A stretch of DNA of 64,000 nucleotides from Platanthera guangdongensis (Eukaryota; Streptophyta; Magnoliopsida; Asparagales; Orchidaceae), in contig CM077147.1 of assembly GCA_039583875.1 (NCBI GenBank), positions 156,697,846 through 156,761,845 on the forward strand, in the 5' to 3' direction. Below, piece by piece: positions 23,690-35,796 of the stretch (positions are counted from its first letter, which is position 1; every line of letters starts with the position of its first letter). The notes beneath the pieces are model-generated. The model made no database searches. It was not told the origin of the DNA and saw only the letters and a program-made list of their open reading frames with translations. The translations under genes and the position numbers were made by a program.

Positions 23690-26600
23690 TGTAACATACA
23701 TCAAACTACTGGACCCCTAAAAGTGGTTTTGTCCTGACTAGGTAATGACAAAACCCTAGGAAGCCAACGAAGACCAAGTGAACCTAGGAATGAAGGTAAG
23801 ATCACCATGGTATGCAAATAACACTTTCCAATTACCTAACACAGGTTTTAACTTTAGGGCCTCACCTTGACTCTTTGACCCCACCATAAAATCTCTATCC
23901 CTTTAGAAGGTTCATTGGGTCACCAAGAACCCATTGGGGTCAATTAAAAAGGTCAAGTTGACCGAAGTCAACCCTAACCCTAAAATGGTCAAAGTGCTCT
24001 ATCTAGGGCCAGAGGTCCTTCCCTTAGCCAATTTGACCCCGAAATAAACCTCCCTATCCATTTAGGAGGTTCATTGGGTAACGAAGGACCCATTTGGGTC
24101 AACCCAAGTGGTCAAGTTGACCAAAGTCAACTTAAACACTAAAGTGGTCAAAGTGCCCTAAATTAGGGGCAAGTGGCCTACAAGGTGCCCAACCAAACCT
24201 AGCCAAGTCTTCCTAAACCTTAGGGGAGGACAATGGGTCACCAGGGACCCATTGGGGTCAGCCCAAAAGGTCAAATTGACCAAAGTCAACTCAACCTTAG
24301 TTTGGGTCAAATTAGCTCAAGTTGACACAACCTAGCCCAATCAACTTGTGCTAAGCCAAATTGGAGAGGCCCACCAACCTTAGGTGCAGATATTTACATG
24401 GAATGTAATTTATTTTCTGTAAATGGTGACTAGGAGAGAGAAAGCTCATTTTCCCTATAAGGAGGAGAGAGAAAGAGAGAGAAAGAGGGTCATTCATGCC
24501 TTGGAAGGCTAAGGGGCCTCCTCTCTTCATATCCAAGGCTTGATTCATCTCCCCTGATGAATTAGGAGAAGATCAAGGGGTTTTCCAGGCTGTACAGAGG
24601 TTGGATTCAGTGGGCTCTACCAAGGTCGAACCTCTCCCCCATGGCCATTGAAGTTAGACCCCTCCTCTCCCCCATTTGGCTTTTTATAGAGATTCACCAG
24701 GTTGAGAGGGGAAATTTCCACCCTTCCCCCGAAGAAACCAAGCTAGTTGGTTGTGTTGTTGCAGAATACCAAGTGCCACCACCACCTTCCATGGCAACAC
24801 GACGATCGGTATGGCAACAACCCTCCACTAAGGTCTTCCTCTACTACTTTCTTCATGGGCTAGAATCTTAGATCAATTAGAAGAGAAATTATGCTCAATT
24901 GAGCCCGATTGGGAGAGAAAAATTTTAGATTTCCATGGTTTTTTTCTGCCTCTCGGTTTCGCCGGAAACGACCTGTCCGGCGGCCGTGCCGCCGCCCGGC
25001 GATAACCCCCACTTCAACAGAGGTGGTGGTGGTGGCCGGTCAGGGAGGTGGCCGGGTGGCCGGAAAATGGACTTGGAATATGCTCCAGGTCGTTGAAATC
25101 ACGGCATTTTGCTGGAGGAATAATACGATGCCAGGGCCATCCGATCATGCTTTAAGATTCGAGCCATTAATTCATTTTATTTCATTTTTGTCACAATTAC
25201 TTTGATGTATTAAATTAATTTTAAAAAATACTTATGTTCCCCTACAGTATAAGTGGTATACAGGAAAGTTGTAGCCCTCTAAGTCTATTTTCACTTAAAA
25301 TTTGTTTTAACCAATTTCGAGTTAAATTCAAACCAAATCACTCATTTTGGTGAGGTTTATACCTAGGCTAGATCAGAGATTGTTTTGAGTGCCCCCATCA
25401 ATCCATAAATCCAAATGACTTAAAATTTTGACTGGGGGTCCCTCTTACCTATACCTATAACATATACAAAAATCAGAATTTTTGGAAAATTTTTTCCTAA
25501 AGTTGTTGTAGAAATTTAATAAACCATGTATGCATTATTTAAGGGGTATAATGACCTCTAAACACACCAAAATTTTGGCGTCTGTCTCTTAGGGTAATGG
25601 AATGACTATGATAAAAATATCAGCCCAATTGGGTCTGTTTTGAATAGGTTTTGGTGAGACCAAAGTGTGGTAGTTTAAGGGTTAATTAGGGCAAGAGTGA
25701 ACTTGGGGCATGGAGGGGCTCATTCTCACCCAAAGGGGTTGGGACTTTGGCAAGAGCCCCAAGGTTTGTTTAAATACCATCGCATGGAGTTTGGGGTGGA
25801 TTAGGGATGATTTTCCCTAGGACCCTAGTTCAAATCCTAAGGTTGAACTTTGGTGGTTTGTGAAGGACATGGTATGATATGTACATGTATGGAGATGGGG
25901 TTTAGTCCATGTAATCTTAGTGTGGTAAATTACCATAGGAATGAATTTGGTGATATTTAGACATAGGTACACAACTTCAACCAATTAGGGATAGTTTAGG
26001 CCAATACCTTTTATAAATCTATTGAAGGGTCACATTACATTGGATCCGTATGAAATTTTGGTAGAAGAGTTTTTATTACAGTATGATTCTCTGGAATTCA
26101 TTGTAGGGTGTTTGAAATATATTAGCTCATATTTGTAGTTATAACCTTTATGTTTCCCCTATCAATGATTTTGATAAAATCAAGGTTAAAATAACTTAGA
26201 ATGTTATGAAACTTAGTCAGTAATGATTTATGATCATATTAAAGCACTGTAAAGTTTTGTGTAATTTTTGAATAATATTTCGAGGTACTTCTCTCTTTAA
26301 TTCTAGTTATTGTATTTATCTTGAATTAATTATTTAGGGGCTGATACTTTTATCAAAGTTTATGAAACTTAGTATTCTCTGTTATTTTGGCATTATATAG
26401 TGTACATAAGTTTTGGGTGGCCATAACTTATGTAAATCTAGTACTTCATGTTCAAAATTACCCAAGGCCTAACATTTGGGAAAATTTAATAAATTTCAAA
26501 TTAACTAGGAAAATTACAAGTCTCTGGATTTATGCTAAATTTATCATGGTAGACCCATAGTAATTATTTTAGAGCCTTTGGATGAAAATTTGGAATACCT

Positions 26601-28464
26601 CCTATCATGTACATCATATAGCTTAGATTGGTCTGCATATAGTAAAACTGCGAAATTGTGATAACTTGTGGAATGGACATAGGGAGATGAGGTTAATAGT
26701 TTACTGATTTTTCGGTGAAGTGAAAATTAGTTCATCATTAGGAGTCATGATGTGGAAGTATTGGGTTGACTTGTGTTAAATGGTGCTCGGGATCGACGAA
26801 ACATCGTCCTACCTGTGATGAGAGAAGATAGTCAAAATGCACTAGGGTTAAATTAAGTTAACTTAAAATGGGGTTTGTTATGGGTAGATACCAATAATAA
26901 TAAGTACCTTACGAAAGGGAGATTTGGGCTTCAGCCCATCATAGTTCTGAGTGCCCTCAAGAGCCCTTCATAGGGAATGTCTTGGGTAGTGCAAGGTTAA
27001 CATAAGCCGTAAGACTAAACAGAATATAAGAGTAATTAGAAATACTCTAGGGTTACACATACACTCACACTCCCCGATGATGTGGGAGTTAGTTGTGTTT
27101 CACGAGCGTTATGCTCGGTGGTTTTGTGATGGGCAGGTTACCCGGCGAACCGATGGCTCAGTAGATATTTGAGTCAGACGGGTTAGTCCGGCGAGCTTTG
27201 GCTCGGTGGATATTTCTGATGGATGGGATATTCCGGAGAGCTCTAGCTCGGTGGAAAAATACATTAATCTTGCATGTCCATAAGTATAAGGCAGCGGGTC
27301 TTTGGTATTGGATGGTCGTGGCACCGACACCAATATGTTGACTCGGGAAGTGTGGTTTAGCACTTAGCCAAATAAAGTCCAGTGCGCCAGCTGACAAGAG
27401 TATGCAAGAGGTCAGCTTAGTTCACCAGCTTTGAAGGATACGATAGGTCTGACTGGTAGTTCTGCTACCAGTTTAGAGGTGGGCGAGACCCAACCCACCG
27501 CTTCCGTTTACCACTATGGAGGTATCTTAGGAGGTTAGGCTCTAGAAAGGGGGAACTAAAGGTCGGTGTACACAAAGTCAGGTGTGTGTGTTACACTTGC
27601 ATGTTCTTATCATAACATTCTTGCATGTCATACAACATTCATTGCATATAACTCTTGACACCTATTTTATTAATGGGTATGAGACTCTTTATACAATAGG
27701 CCTTGCAAATCGACCCCTTGGTCTATAGGTTTGTATGGGCATTCCTATAGGTCATGGTTACTTACTTAGTATACCTTCTTGTACTTTACTTTCTCACCTT
27801 TTTAATGTGTACTCTTATATTGCTTACCTATTATTTTCTTACTTATAATTGCTGTGATTTTAAGCTCATGTTAGACTATTTCCGTCGTCACCTACTTACT
27901 TTTGTTACTCTCCACCTTCAATACCTTCCCTTTCCTTCTCCCCGCTTAGTGCCTAAGAGCCATGGGGAGTGGTGGGGGATGATAGGACTTATTCTTTTAG
28001 ACTAACGGTCGTTGACCAAATCATTTTAGGGGATTGTTGAGCCGAACCAGGAGATGCAGCCCCTGAGATCGGTGCGCTTTGAGATGGGACAGTCTAGTAC
28101 GGGAGTGCAGGCAGCAGATACAGTGAGTCCCGATCATTAGTACTTATTATAGATTTGTTTCAGTGTTGAGTGAATTATAGTGAGGATCATGATGTATCAG
28201 GCAGGAGCCCTTTTTATTAGTACTTGATTCATCATTACTGTTGACTCTCCCTTCGTACAGATATATTTATATTCATTGTGATTTTTGTGCACCAACATTT
28301 GAGTTTCTTTTACTCTTGTACTTACTATTCTCTTCTGCAATCGGTATGGCCATCAGGATGGGCGTTTTGTAGTGACGACCTTCCCGTGCGTGTTGCTGTC
28401 ACCGCAAAGAGGAGGTTCTGGGTATAAGACCCTATTAGTTTTGCAAAAAAAAAATAGGTTCGTA
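23690..28464 (+). repeat. Tekay-1 5' LTR (4775 bp)
   Basis: Three loose repeats (about 23910, 24075, 24230) each hold GGTCAA, one base, TTGACC: two W-box-like motifs back to back (23951-23963, 24110-24122, 24269-24281). A CTATAAGG box follows at 24455-24462. Near 27110-27260 three 55-60-base units with CTCGGTGGATATTT occur. No protein is recognisable in the LTR. The last base pair is TA instead of CA. Confidence 0.92.
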
Positions 28465-28468
28465 AAAA

Positions 28469-28480
28469 TTGGTATCAGAG
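28469..28480 (+). promoter_or_regulatory. Tekay-1 primer binding site, initiator-Met type
   Basis: The plus strand reads TTGGTATCAGAG four bases after the LTR. Confidence 0.88.
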
Positions 28481-30876
28481 AGAAACCTCGATCGGAAGAG
28501 TAGAAGTCCAATAACCCTGTGTCACCCCCGCTCGAGTTTAGTTTTGGGACAAACTAAGCAGCGGAAGCTGTGGTGTGCCCATAAGGGGAATCACATGCAA
28601 ATCTCCACCTTACTTTAGTTCCACTTGTACATTAGCTAACAATTGGATTTTTCTTTATATCCTGCGGCAATCCCTGCCCCCAGCAGAGAGCACCTCCGGC
28701 TAACAAGATCTCATCTTATAATTCTCTAGTCAATGAGTTGGACTCAACCTACTAGGACACATGACTAACCATGACAACTTATATTATGCCCTTGTCAGAA
28801 ATAGACCTTCGGTACAAACTTGGTTAAGGTAAGGAGATACCCAAAGAGAATAAAGGAGGAATTTAACACGAGAATGGCTACCTAAGACATAAACTGAGGT
28901 GTCCATATGGTCCCTATCCAGAATTACTCAAACTGGTAGGACTGCCTTAAGGAGAATTGAAGTTAATAATCTATTAGCAGAATGGCAGAAGACACTTTGT
29001 CTTAACCCTCGTACCAGTAACAAGATTACCCGGAGACAACCACCAAGACAAACAATGAGGGTCAGATAGGAATACAAGTTCGGAAGAGACCCATTTGAGA
29101 TTGGGAACATTTTGACACTGATAAGGTTGTCGTAAATGTGACTCAGAGGGTTTAAAGTATGGAGTATATCAACAAGTTTCAGGATGGAACCCCAAATCTA
29201 GGGTTGATTCCCTAGTGATTGTGCACCCAGCTAGGATGAATATAATATGTAATATCAGCCCAAGATAGGTAGGGGATTGTATTTTGTTTATTTGGGGCTT
29301 GTCTTTTGTTAATTGCGCAAATTAGTTATTGACTTGGGTTTCCTTAGACCTAATTTAGAAGATGTGTTGTCTCAAATATAGTGAGATTGAAGTTGATCTT
29401 ATTCGACGTTATTCGGGCGAAGATAACGTTTGTAAAAGCGTGTTTGGAATGATGATATGTAGCATTATCAGGACAATGACATGGAAATAAGGAGGAGTAA
29501 TTACGAGATTTAACTATTACAAGATATCATGTGAAATTAGATGACTGGTAACAAGATTCACGATATCTGGGAAGATAAGATTAAATCGCTATGTTGTAAC
29601 ATCAGAATTATAATGACTCTCGAAAACTGCAAGAAGTTAGCAAACAATATATTGAAGGACGTAGACCTTAGATATGACTCGTAAAGTTGAATTGCTTGAT
29701 TACTCAGGCGTACTCGAAAGAATAAGAACATGATCGTGTAGAGGAAGTTTATAGAGTTGTTGTCTACTCTTACAAATGAGAACTGAAATTACCGGAAGAA
29801 AATTATTTTTATCTGAATGTGTATTTCACCGGAATAAAGAAATACGTTATGGATTTTGTGACGCACGGTGAGGTTTATCGGCTGGAGGAGGTCAAGAGCT
29901 CAAGACGATCGCATCAGATCGGGATGGATAGTATATGCACAATGAAAGAAGATCAGTCTAGGCTTATCTGAGATCTCGGTCGATATTCAACACAACTCTC
30001 CACCCTCAAACAGACGGGCAAATGTAGCGTACCGCCCTATCACCGAAAGATCTGTTACGCTTATACATTCTGGATCACGAAGAGCCATGAGAGAGACTTT
30101 TGTCGCTGATCAAGCTCTCTTATAAGAACAGTCATCAGTCCAGCATAGGCATGTACCTAATGAGGCATTATACGGACGGAGGTACAGGACTCCACTGTAT
30201 TGGACCTAGGTTGAGCATCCAAAGGCAATCAGCTCGGAATTTGTGGAGGACACAGATACCCAGGTGTGACTGATTAGAGATAGGATGCTGGAGGCCCAGA
30301 GCAGACTAGCCAAATATTATGACACATGGCATTGCCAAGTAGAGTCTCAAGATGGAGACCATGAGTTCCTGAAGATACTTCTGATGCATGGAGTCTCACA
30401 GGTATGCTGGCGAAATAAGCTCAGTCCGAGATATAGGGGCCCTATACGATCCTACAGCGATTGACCCATTGGCTTAGAGACTGGAGCTACAGTATGAGTT
30501 GGCAGGTTTGTATGACATATTCCATGTCTCCTCTCTTAGGAAGGCTCTACTATGACCAGAGCTATAGGTTAGTAGTATAGATGACACAGCAGCTTCTGAT
30601 CAATCGGTCTGCTTAGAGCCGGTCAGGATAGATGATACGACAGTGCGAGTCCTGCATCGCGAGAAGGTTCTGCTGGTCATGGTCTTGTAGAGGAATCATG
30701 GACAAGAGGTGCATACTTGGAAGCCACTAAATCTGATGTAGTAGAAGTACCTAGAGCTCTTTGCATCAGGTATAAGTTCAATTTCTGAGGGATGTTATAT
30801 TCAGTTACTCTCAGAAGAAACCCCACAAGCCTAACCTGAATTTCAAGGACGAAATTATTATTATTTTATTTGGATT
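28481..30876 (+). pseudogene. pol: Tekay-1 internal region, only integrase C-terminus recognisable
   Basis: From about 30080 the plus strand can be read in short frames as ALYGRRYRTPL, then IRDRMLEAQSR.AKYYD, then KLSPRYRGP, and near 30540 a GLYDIFHVSSLRKAL-like block. These are the end of a chromovirus integrase and its chromodomain-side tail. RT, RNase H and protease cannot be identified, and 28540-30050 is too decayed to read. The full internal part should be roughly twice this long, so much is deleted. Confidence 0.75.
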
Positions 30877-33800
30877 TGTAACATCCCTCAAACTTCTACA
30901 CCCCTAGAAGTGGTTTTGTCCTGACTAGGCCATGACAAAGCCCTAGGAAGTCAAAGAAGACCAAATGAACCTAGGAATGAAGGTGAGATCACCATGGTCT
31001 GCAAATAAAACTTTCCAATTACCTAACCTAGGGTTTGACTTTAGGGCCTCTCCTTAACTCTTTGACCCCACCACAACATCCCTAGCCATTTATAAGGTTC
31101 ATTGGGTCAATAAGGACCCATTGGGGTCAATTAAAAAGGTCAAGTTGACAAAAGTCAACCCTAACACTAAAATGGTCAAAGTGACCTATCTAGGGCCATA
31201 TGACCTTCCCTTAACCAATTTAACCCCCACCTAAACCTCCATAACCCTTTAGGAGGTTCATTGGGTCACTAATGACCCATTTAGGTCAACCCAAGTGGTC
31301 AAGTTGACCAAAGTCAACTTAAACACTAATGTGGTCAAAGTGCCCTAAATAAGGGTCAAGTGTCCTACAAGGTGCCCAACCAACCCTACCCAAGTCTTCC
31401 TATACCTTAGGGGAGGCCAATGGGTAACAAAGGACCCATTGGGGTCAACCCAAAAGGTCAAATTGATGAAAGTCAACACAACCTTAGTTCTGGTCAAATT
31501 AGCTGAAGTTGACCCAACCTAGCCCAATCCACTTGGGCTAAGTCAAATTGGATTGACACACCAATAATAGGGGCTGATATTTACATGGAATGCCATTCAT
31601 TTTCTGGAAATGGTGACTAGGAGAGAGAAAGCTCATTTCCCTATAAGGAGGAGAGAGAAAGAGAGAGAAAGAGGGTCATTCATGCCTTGGAAGGCTAAGG
31701 GGCCTCCTCTCTTCATATCCAAGGCTTGATTCATCTCCCCTGATGAATTAGGAGAAGATCAAGGGGTTTTCCAGGCTGTACAGAGGCTGGATTCAGTGGG
31801 CTCTACCATGGTCGAACCTCTCCCCCACGACCATTAATGGCCATTGAAGTTAGACCCATATTCCCCATTTGGCTTTTAAAAAGCTTCACCGGGCTGAGAG
31901 GAGATGTTTCCATCGTTCCCCTGAAGAAACTGAGCAAGTTGGTTGTGTTGTTGTAGGACACCGAGCAGCGCACCACCGTCCATGGCAAGACGGCGATCGG
32001 CAAGGCAACAACCCTCCACAAAGGTTCTCCTCTACTCTCTTCGTGGGCTAGAATCTTATATCAATTAGGAGAGAAATAGGGTTCAATTGAGCCCGATTGG
32101 GAGACAAAAATTTCAGATTTCCATGGTTTTTTGTACCTCTCGGGTTCGCTGGAAACCGCCCCTCCGGCGGCCGTGCCGCCGCCCGACGATAGCCCCCACC
32201 TCAACGGAGGTGGTGGTGGTGTGCCGGCCAGGGATGTTGCTGGGGGTGGCCGGAAAATGGACTTGGAATATGTTCCAGGTCGTTGAAATCACGGCCTTTG
32301 GCTGGAGGAAGAAGACGATGTCAGGGCCATCCGATCATGCTTTAAGATTTGTGCCATTAATTCATTTTATTTCATTTTCAGTCACCGTTATTATGCTGTA
32401 TTAAATTAATTATTAAAAATACTTAGGTTCCCCTAAAGTAAAAGTGTTCAACATGAAAGTTGTAGCTCTATGAGTCTAGTTTTCATTTAAAATTTTTGAA
32501 CCAATTTGGAGTTAAAGTCAGACCACAGCACCCATTTTGGTGAGGTCTATACCTAGGCTAGATCGAAGATTGTTTTTGGTGCCCCATCAATCCAGCCATC
32601 TAAATGACTTAAAATTTTGGCTGGGGGTTACACTTACCTATACGTATAACATATCCAAAAATGAGAATTTTTGGAAAAATTTTCCTAAAGTTTTTGTAGA
32701 AATTTAATAAACCATGAATGAATTATTTAAGTGGCTAATGACCTCTAAACCTACCAAACTTTTTGTATCTGTCTCTTATGGTCATGACATCACTATGATA
32801 AAAATCTCAGCCCAATTGGGTCTGTTTTGAATAGGTTTTTGTGAGACCAAAGTGTTGCCATTTAAGGGTTAATTAGGGAAAGAATGAACTTGGGGCATGG
32901 AGGAGCCAATTCTCACCCAAAGGGTTGGGACTTTGGCCAGAGCCCCAAGGTTATTTTAAATACCTCACATGGAGTTTTGGGTGGATTAGGGTGGATTTGC
33001 CATAGGACCCTAGTTCAAACCCCAAGGTTGAACTTTATGGGTTTGTGATGGACATGGTGTGATATGTACATGTATGGACTTGGGGGGTTTAGTCCATGTA
33101 ATCCTAGGGTGGTAAATAGCCCTAGGAAGGAATTTGGTGATATTTAGACTTAGACAGACAACTTAAACCAATTAGGGATAGTTTAGGACTATACCTTTTA
33201 TAAAAATATTTAAGGGCCACATGACCTTGGATCCTTATGATATTTTGGTATAATAGTTTTTATTACAATATGAGTCTCTGGAAATCATTGTAGGATGTTT
33301 AAAAGATATTAGATCATATTTGTAGTTATAATCTTATGTTGCCCTTTTGAATGATTTTGATAAAATCATGGTTAAACTAACTTAATTATAAACTTTCTGT
33401 GATGATTATGATCATATTAAAGCCCTAGTAATTTTCTGTAATTTCTGGATAATATTTTGAGGTACTTCTCTCTTTAAACCTATTTATTGTATTAATCTTG
33501 AATTAATTATTTAGGGGCTGATACTTTTATGAAATTTGTTAAACTTAGTATTCTCTATTATTTTGGCATCATATAGTGTTCATAATTTTTGGGTGGGCAT
33601 AAATTAAGGAAATATATTACTTCATGTCCAAAATTACCCATGACCTAACTTTTGGAAAAATTTAATAAATGCCAAATTAATTAGGAAAATTACAAGGCTC
33701 TGAATTTAGGATACATTTGTCATGATAGACCCACAATAATTATATTTGGTCCTTTGGATGAAAAGTCTGAGTACCTCCTAACATGTACATCATGTTGCTT

Positions 33801-35637
33801 AGATCGGTCTGCATATAGTAAAACTACGAAATTGTGAAAACTTGTGGAATGGACATAGGGAGATGGGGTTAATAGTTTACTGTTTTTTGTGTGAAGTGAA
33901 AATGAGTTCATTATTAGGAGTCATGATGTGGAAGTATTGTGTTGACTGTTCTTAAATGGTGCTCGGGATCCACGAAACATTGTCCTACATGTAGAGAGAG
34001 AAGATAGTCAAAATGCACTAGGGTTAGATTAAGTTAACTTAAAATGGGGTTTGTTATGGGTAGATACCAATAGTAATAAGTACCTTATGAAAGGGAGCTT
34101 TGAGCTTCAGCCCATCGTAGTTTCTAGTGCCCTCGAGAGCCCTTCACAAGGAATGCCTTGGGTAGTCCAAGGTTAACGTAAGCCGTAAGACTAAATGGAA
34201 TACAAGAGTAAATAGAAGTACCCTAGGGTTACAATTACACGCAAACTCCCTGGTGTTGTGGGAGTTAGTTGGGTTTCACGAGCGGTAGGCTCTGTTGTTT
34301 GCTGATGGGCAAGTTTGCCCGGTGAGCCGATGGCTTAGTAGATATTTGAGTAAGATGGGTTAATACGGTGAGCTTTGGCTCGGTAGATATTTGTGACAGA
34401 AGGGATAGTCCGGGGATTTCTGGATTCGTGGGAAAATACATTAATTTTGCATGTGCATAAGTATAAGGTGGTTGTTCTTCGGTATTGGAGGGTGGTCGCA
34501 CTGACACCAATACGTTGACTCGACAAGTGTGGTTTAACACTTAGCCAAATAAAGTCTTGTGCACCAGCCGATAAGAGTACGCAGGGGCTCCACTTAGTGC
34601 ACCCGTGTTGAGGCATATGATAGGTCTGACTGGTAGTGCTGATACCGGTTTAGAGGTGGGCGAGGCCCAACCCACCGCTTCTGTTTGCCACTACGGAGGT
34701 TTCCTGGGAGGTTAGGCTCCAGAAAGGGGGAACTAAAGGTCTGTGTGCACAGAGTGGGGTGTGTGTGTTGCACTTACATGTTCTTATCATATCATATTTG
34801 CATGTCATAGAATATTCATTGCATATAACCCTTGACACCTATTATATAAATTGGTATGAGACTCTTTATACAATTTACCTTTCAAAATGACCCCTTGGTC
34901 CATAGGTTTGTATGGACATTCCTATATGTCATGGTTACTTACTTAGTATACCTTATTGTACTTTACTTGCTCACCTTTTTCGGGTGTATTCTTATATTGC
35001 TTACCTACTATTTGCTTACTTATACTTGTTGTTTTTTATGCTCATGTTAGACTAGTTCCGCCATCACCTGCTTACTTTTGTTACTCTCGACCTTAAATAG
35101 CTTCCCATTTCTTCTCCATGCTCGGTGCCTAGGAGCCATGGGGGAGGGTTGGGGGATGATAGGATTTAGCCTTTTAGACTAACGGTCATTGACCAAATCA
35201 TTTTAGGGGAACGTGGAGCCAAACCAGCAGATGGAGCCCCAGAGATCGGTGCGCTTGGAGACAGAACAGTCTCGCACAGGAGTGTAGACAACAGGGACAG
35301 TGAGTCCCGATCATTAGTACTTATTAGAGATTTGTTTTCGCATTGAGTTACTTGTAGTGAGTTTCATGATGTATTTGGTAGGAGCCCTTTTTATTAGTAC
35401 TTGATTTATCGTTACTGTGGACTCTCCCTTCGTGGTGATTTATTTATATTCATGTCATTTCTCTGGACAAGCATTTGAGTTTCTTTTACTCTTGTACTTA
35501 CTCTTCTCTTTTGCGATCGGTATGGCCGATAGGATCAGCGTTTTGTAGTGACGGCCTTCCTCGGCATGTTGGTGTCACCGCAAAGTGGCATTTCTGGGCA
35601 TAAGACCCTATTGGTTTTGCAAAAAAAGGGTCTTACA
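30877..35637 (+). repeat. Tekay-1 3' LTR (4761 bp)
   Basis: It aligns along its whole length with 23690-28464. GGTCAAGTTGACC palindromes recur near 31297, with decayed copies near 31138 and 31455. It ends GGGTCTTACA at 35637. Confidence 0.92.
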
Positions 35638-35781
35638 GCCACTTAGGCTATCTGCCCCATCACTGCTTACAGGGACAATCTGCAATCATTAAACTTGGAC
35701 AAAAGTTAGATCACCACATGTGTATACAATGTTTGTTGGTCAGTTTTCAAATCCAGCACATTGGGATCAATGGACCCAATA
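35638..35781 (-). repeat. LTR-A3, second part
   Basis: This is the LTR 5' end in the element's own sense (minus strand TATTGGGTCCATTGATC). It matches the start of LTR-A1 at 16664. The first five bases are the target-site copy of Tekay-1. Confidence 0.82.
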
Positions 35782-35796
35782 GTCTCTCCCTATTTG
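35782..35796 (-). promoter_or_regulatory. Polypurine tract before LTR-A3
   Basis: The minus strand reads CAAATAGGGAGAGAC directly before the LTR. It corresponds to AAAATAGGGGAGAT at 55417-55430. Confidence 0.8.

Larger units (their letters stand above)
23690..35637 (+). mobile_element. Tekay-1: gypsy element with giant LTRs, inserted in LTR-A3
   Basis: Direct repeats of 4775 and 4761 bases enclose only 2412 bases. The LTRs begin TGTAACAT; the 3' one ends GGGTCTTACA. The flanks TCCAC (23685-23689) and GCCAC (35638-35642) match in four of five bases and mark the target site. LTR family, primer site and pol remnant fit Tekay/Del chromoviruses. Twelve of the first 100 aligned LTR positions differ (hand count), so the insertion is old. 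Confidence 0.93.

Noticed and set aside
24641..25205. Short frames with homologues at 31869-32404
   Set aside because: They fall in the Tekay-1 LTRs, and their similarity only reflects LTR identity; lengths and frames differ between the two LTRs.
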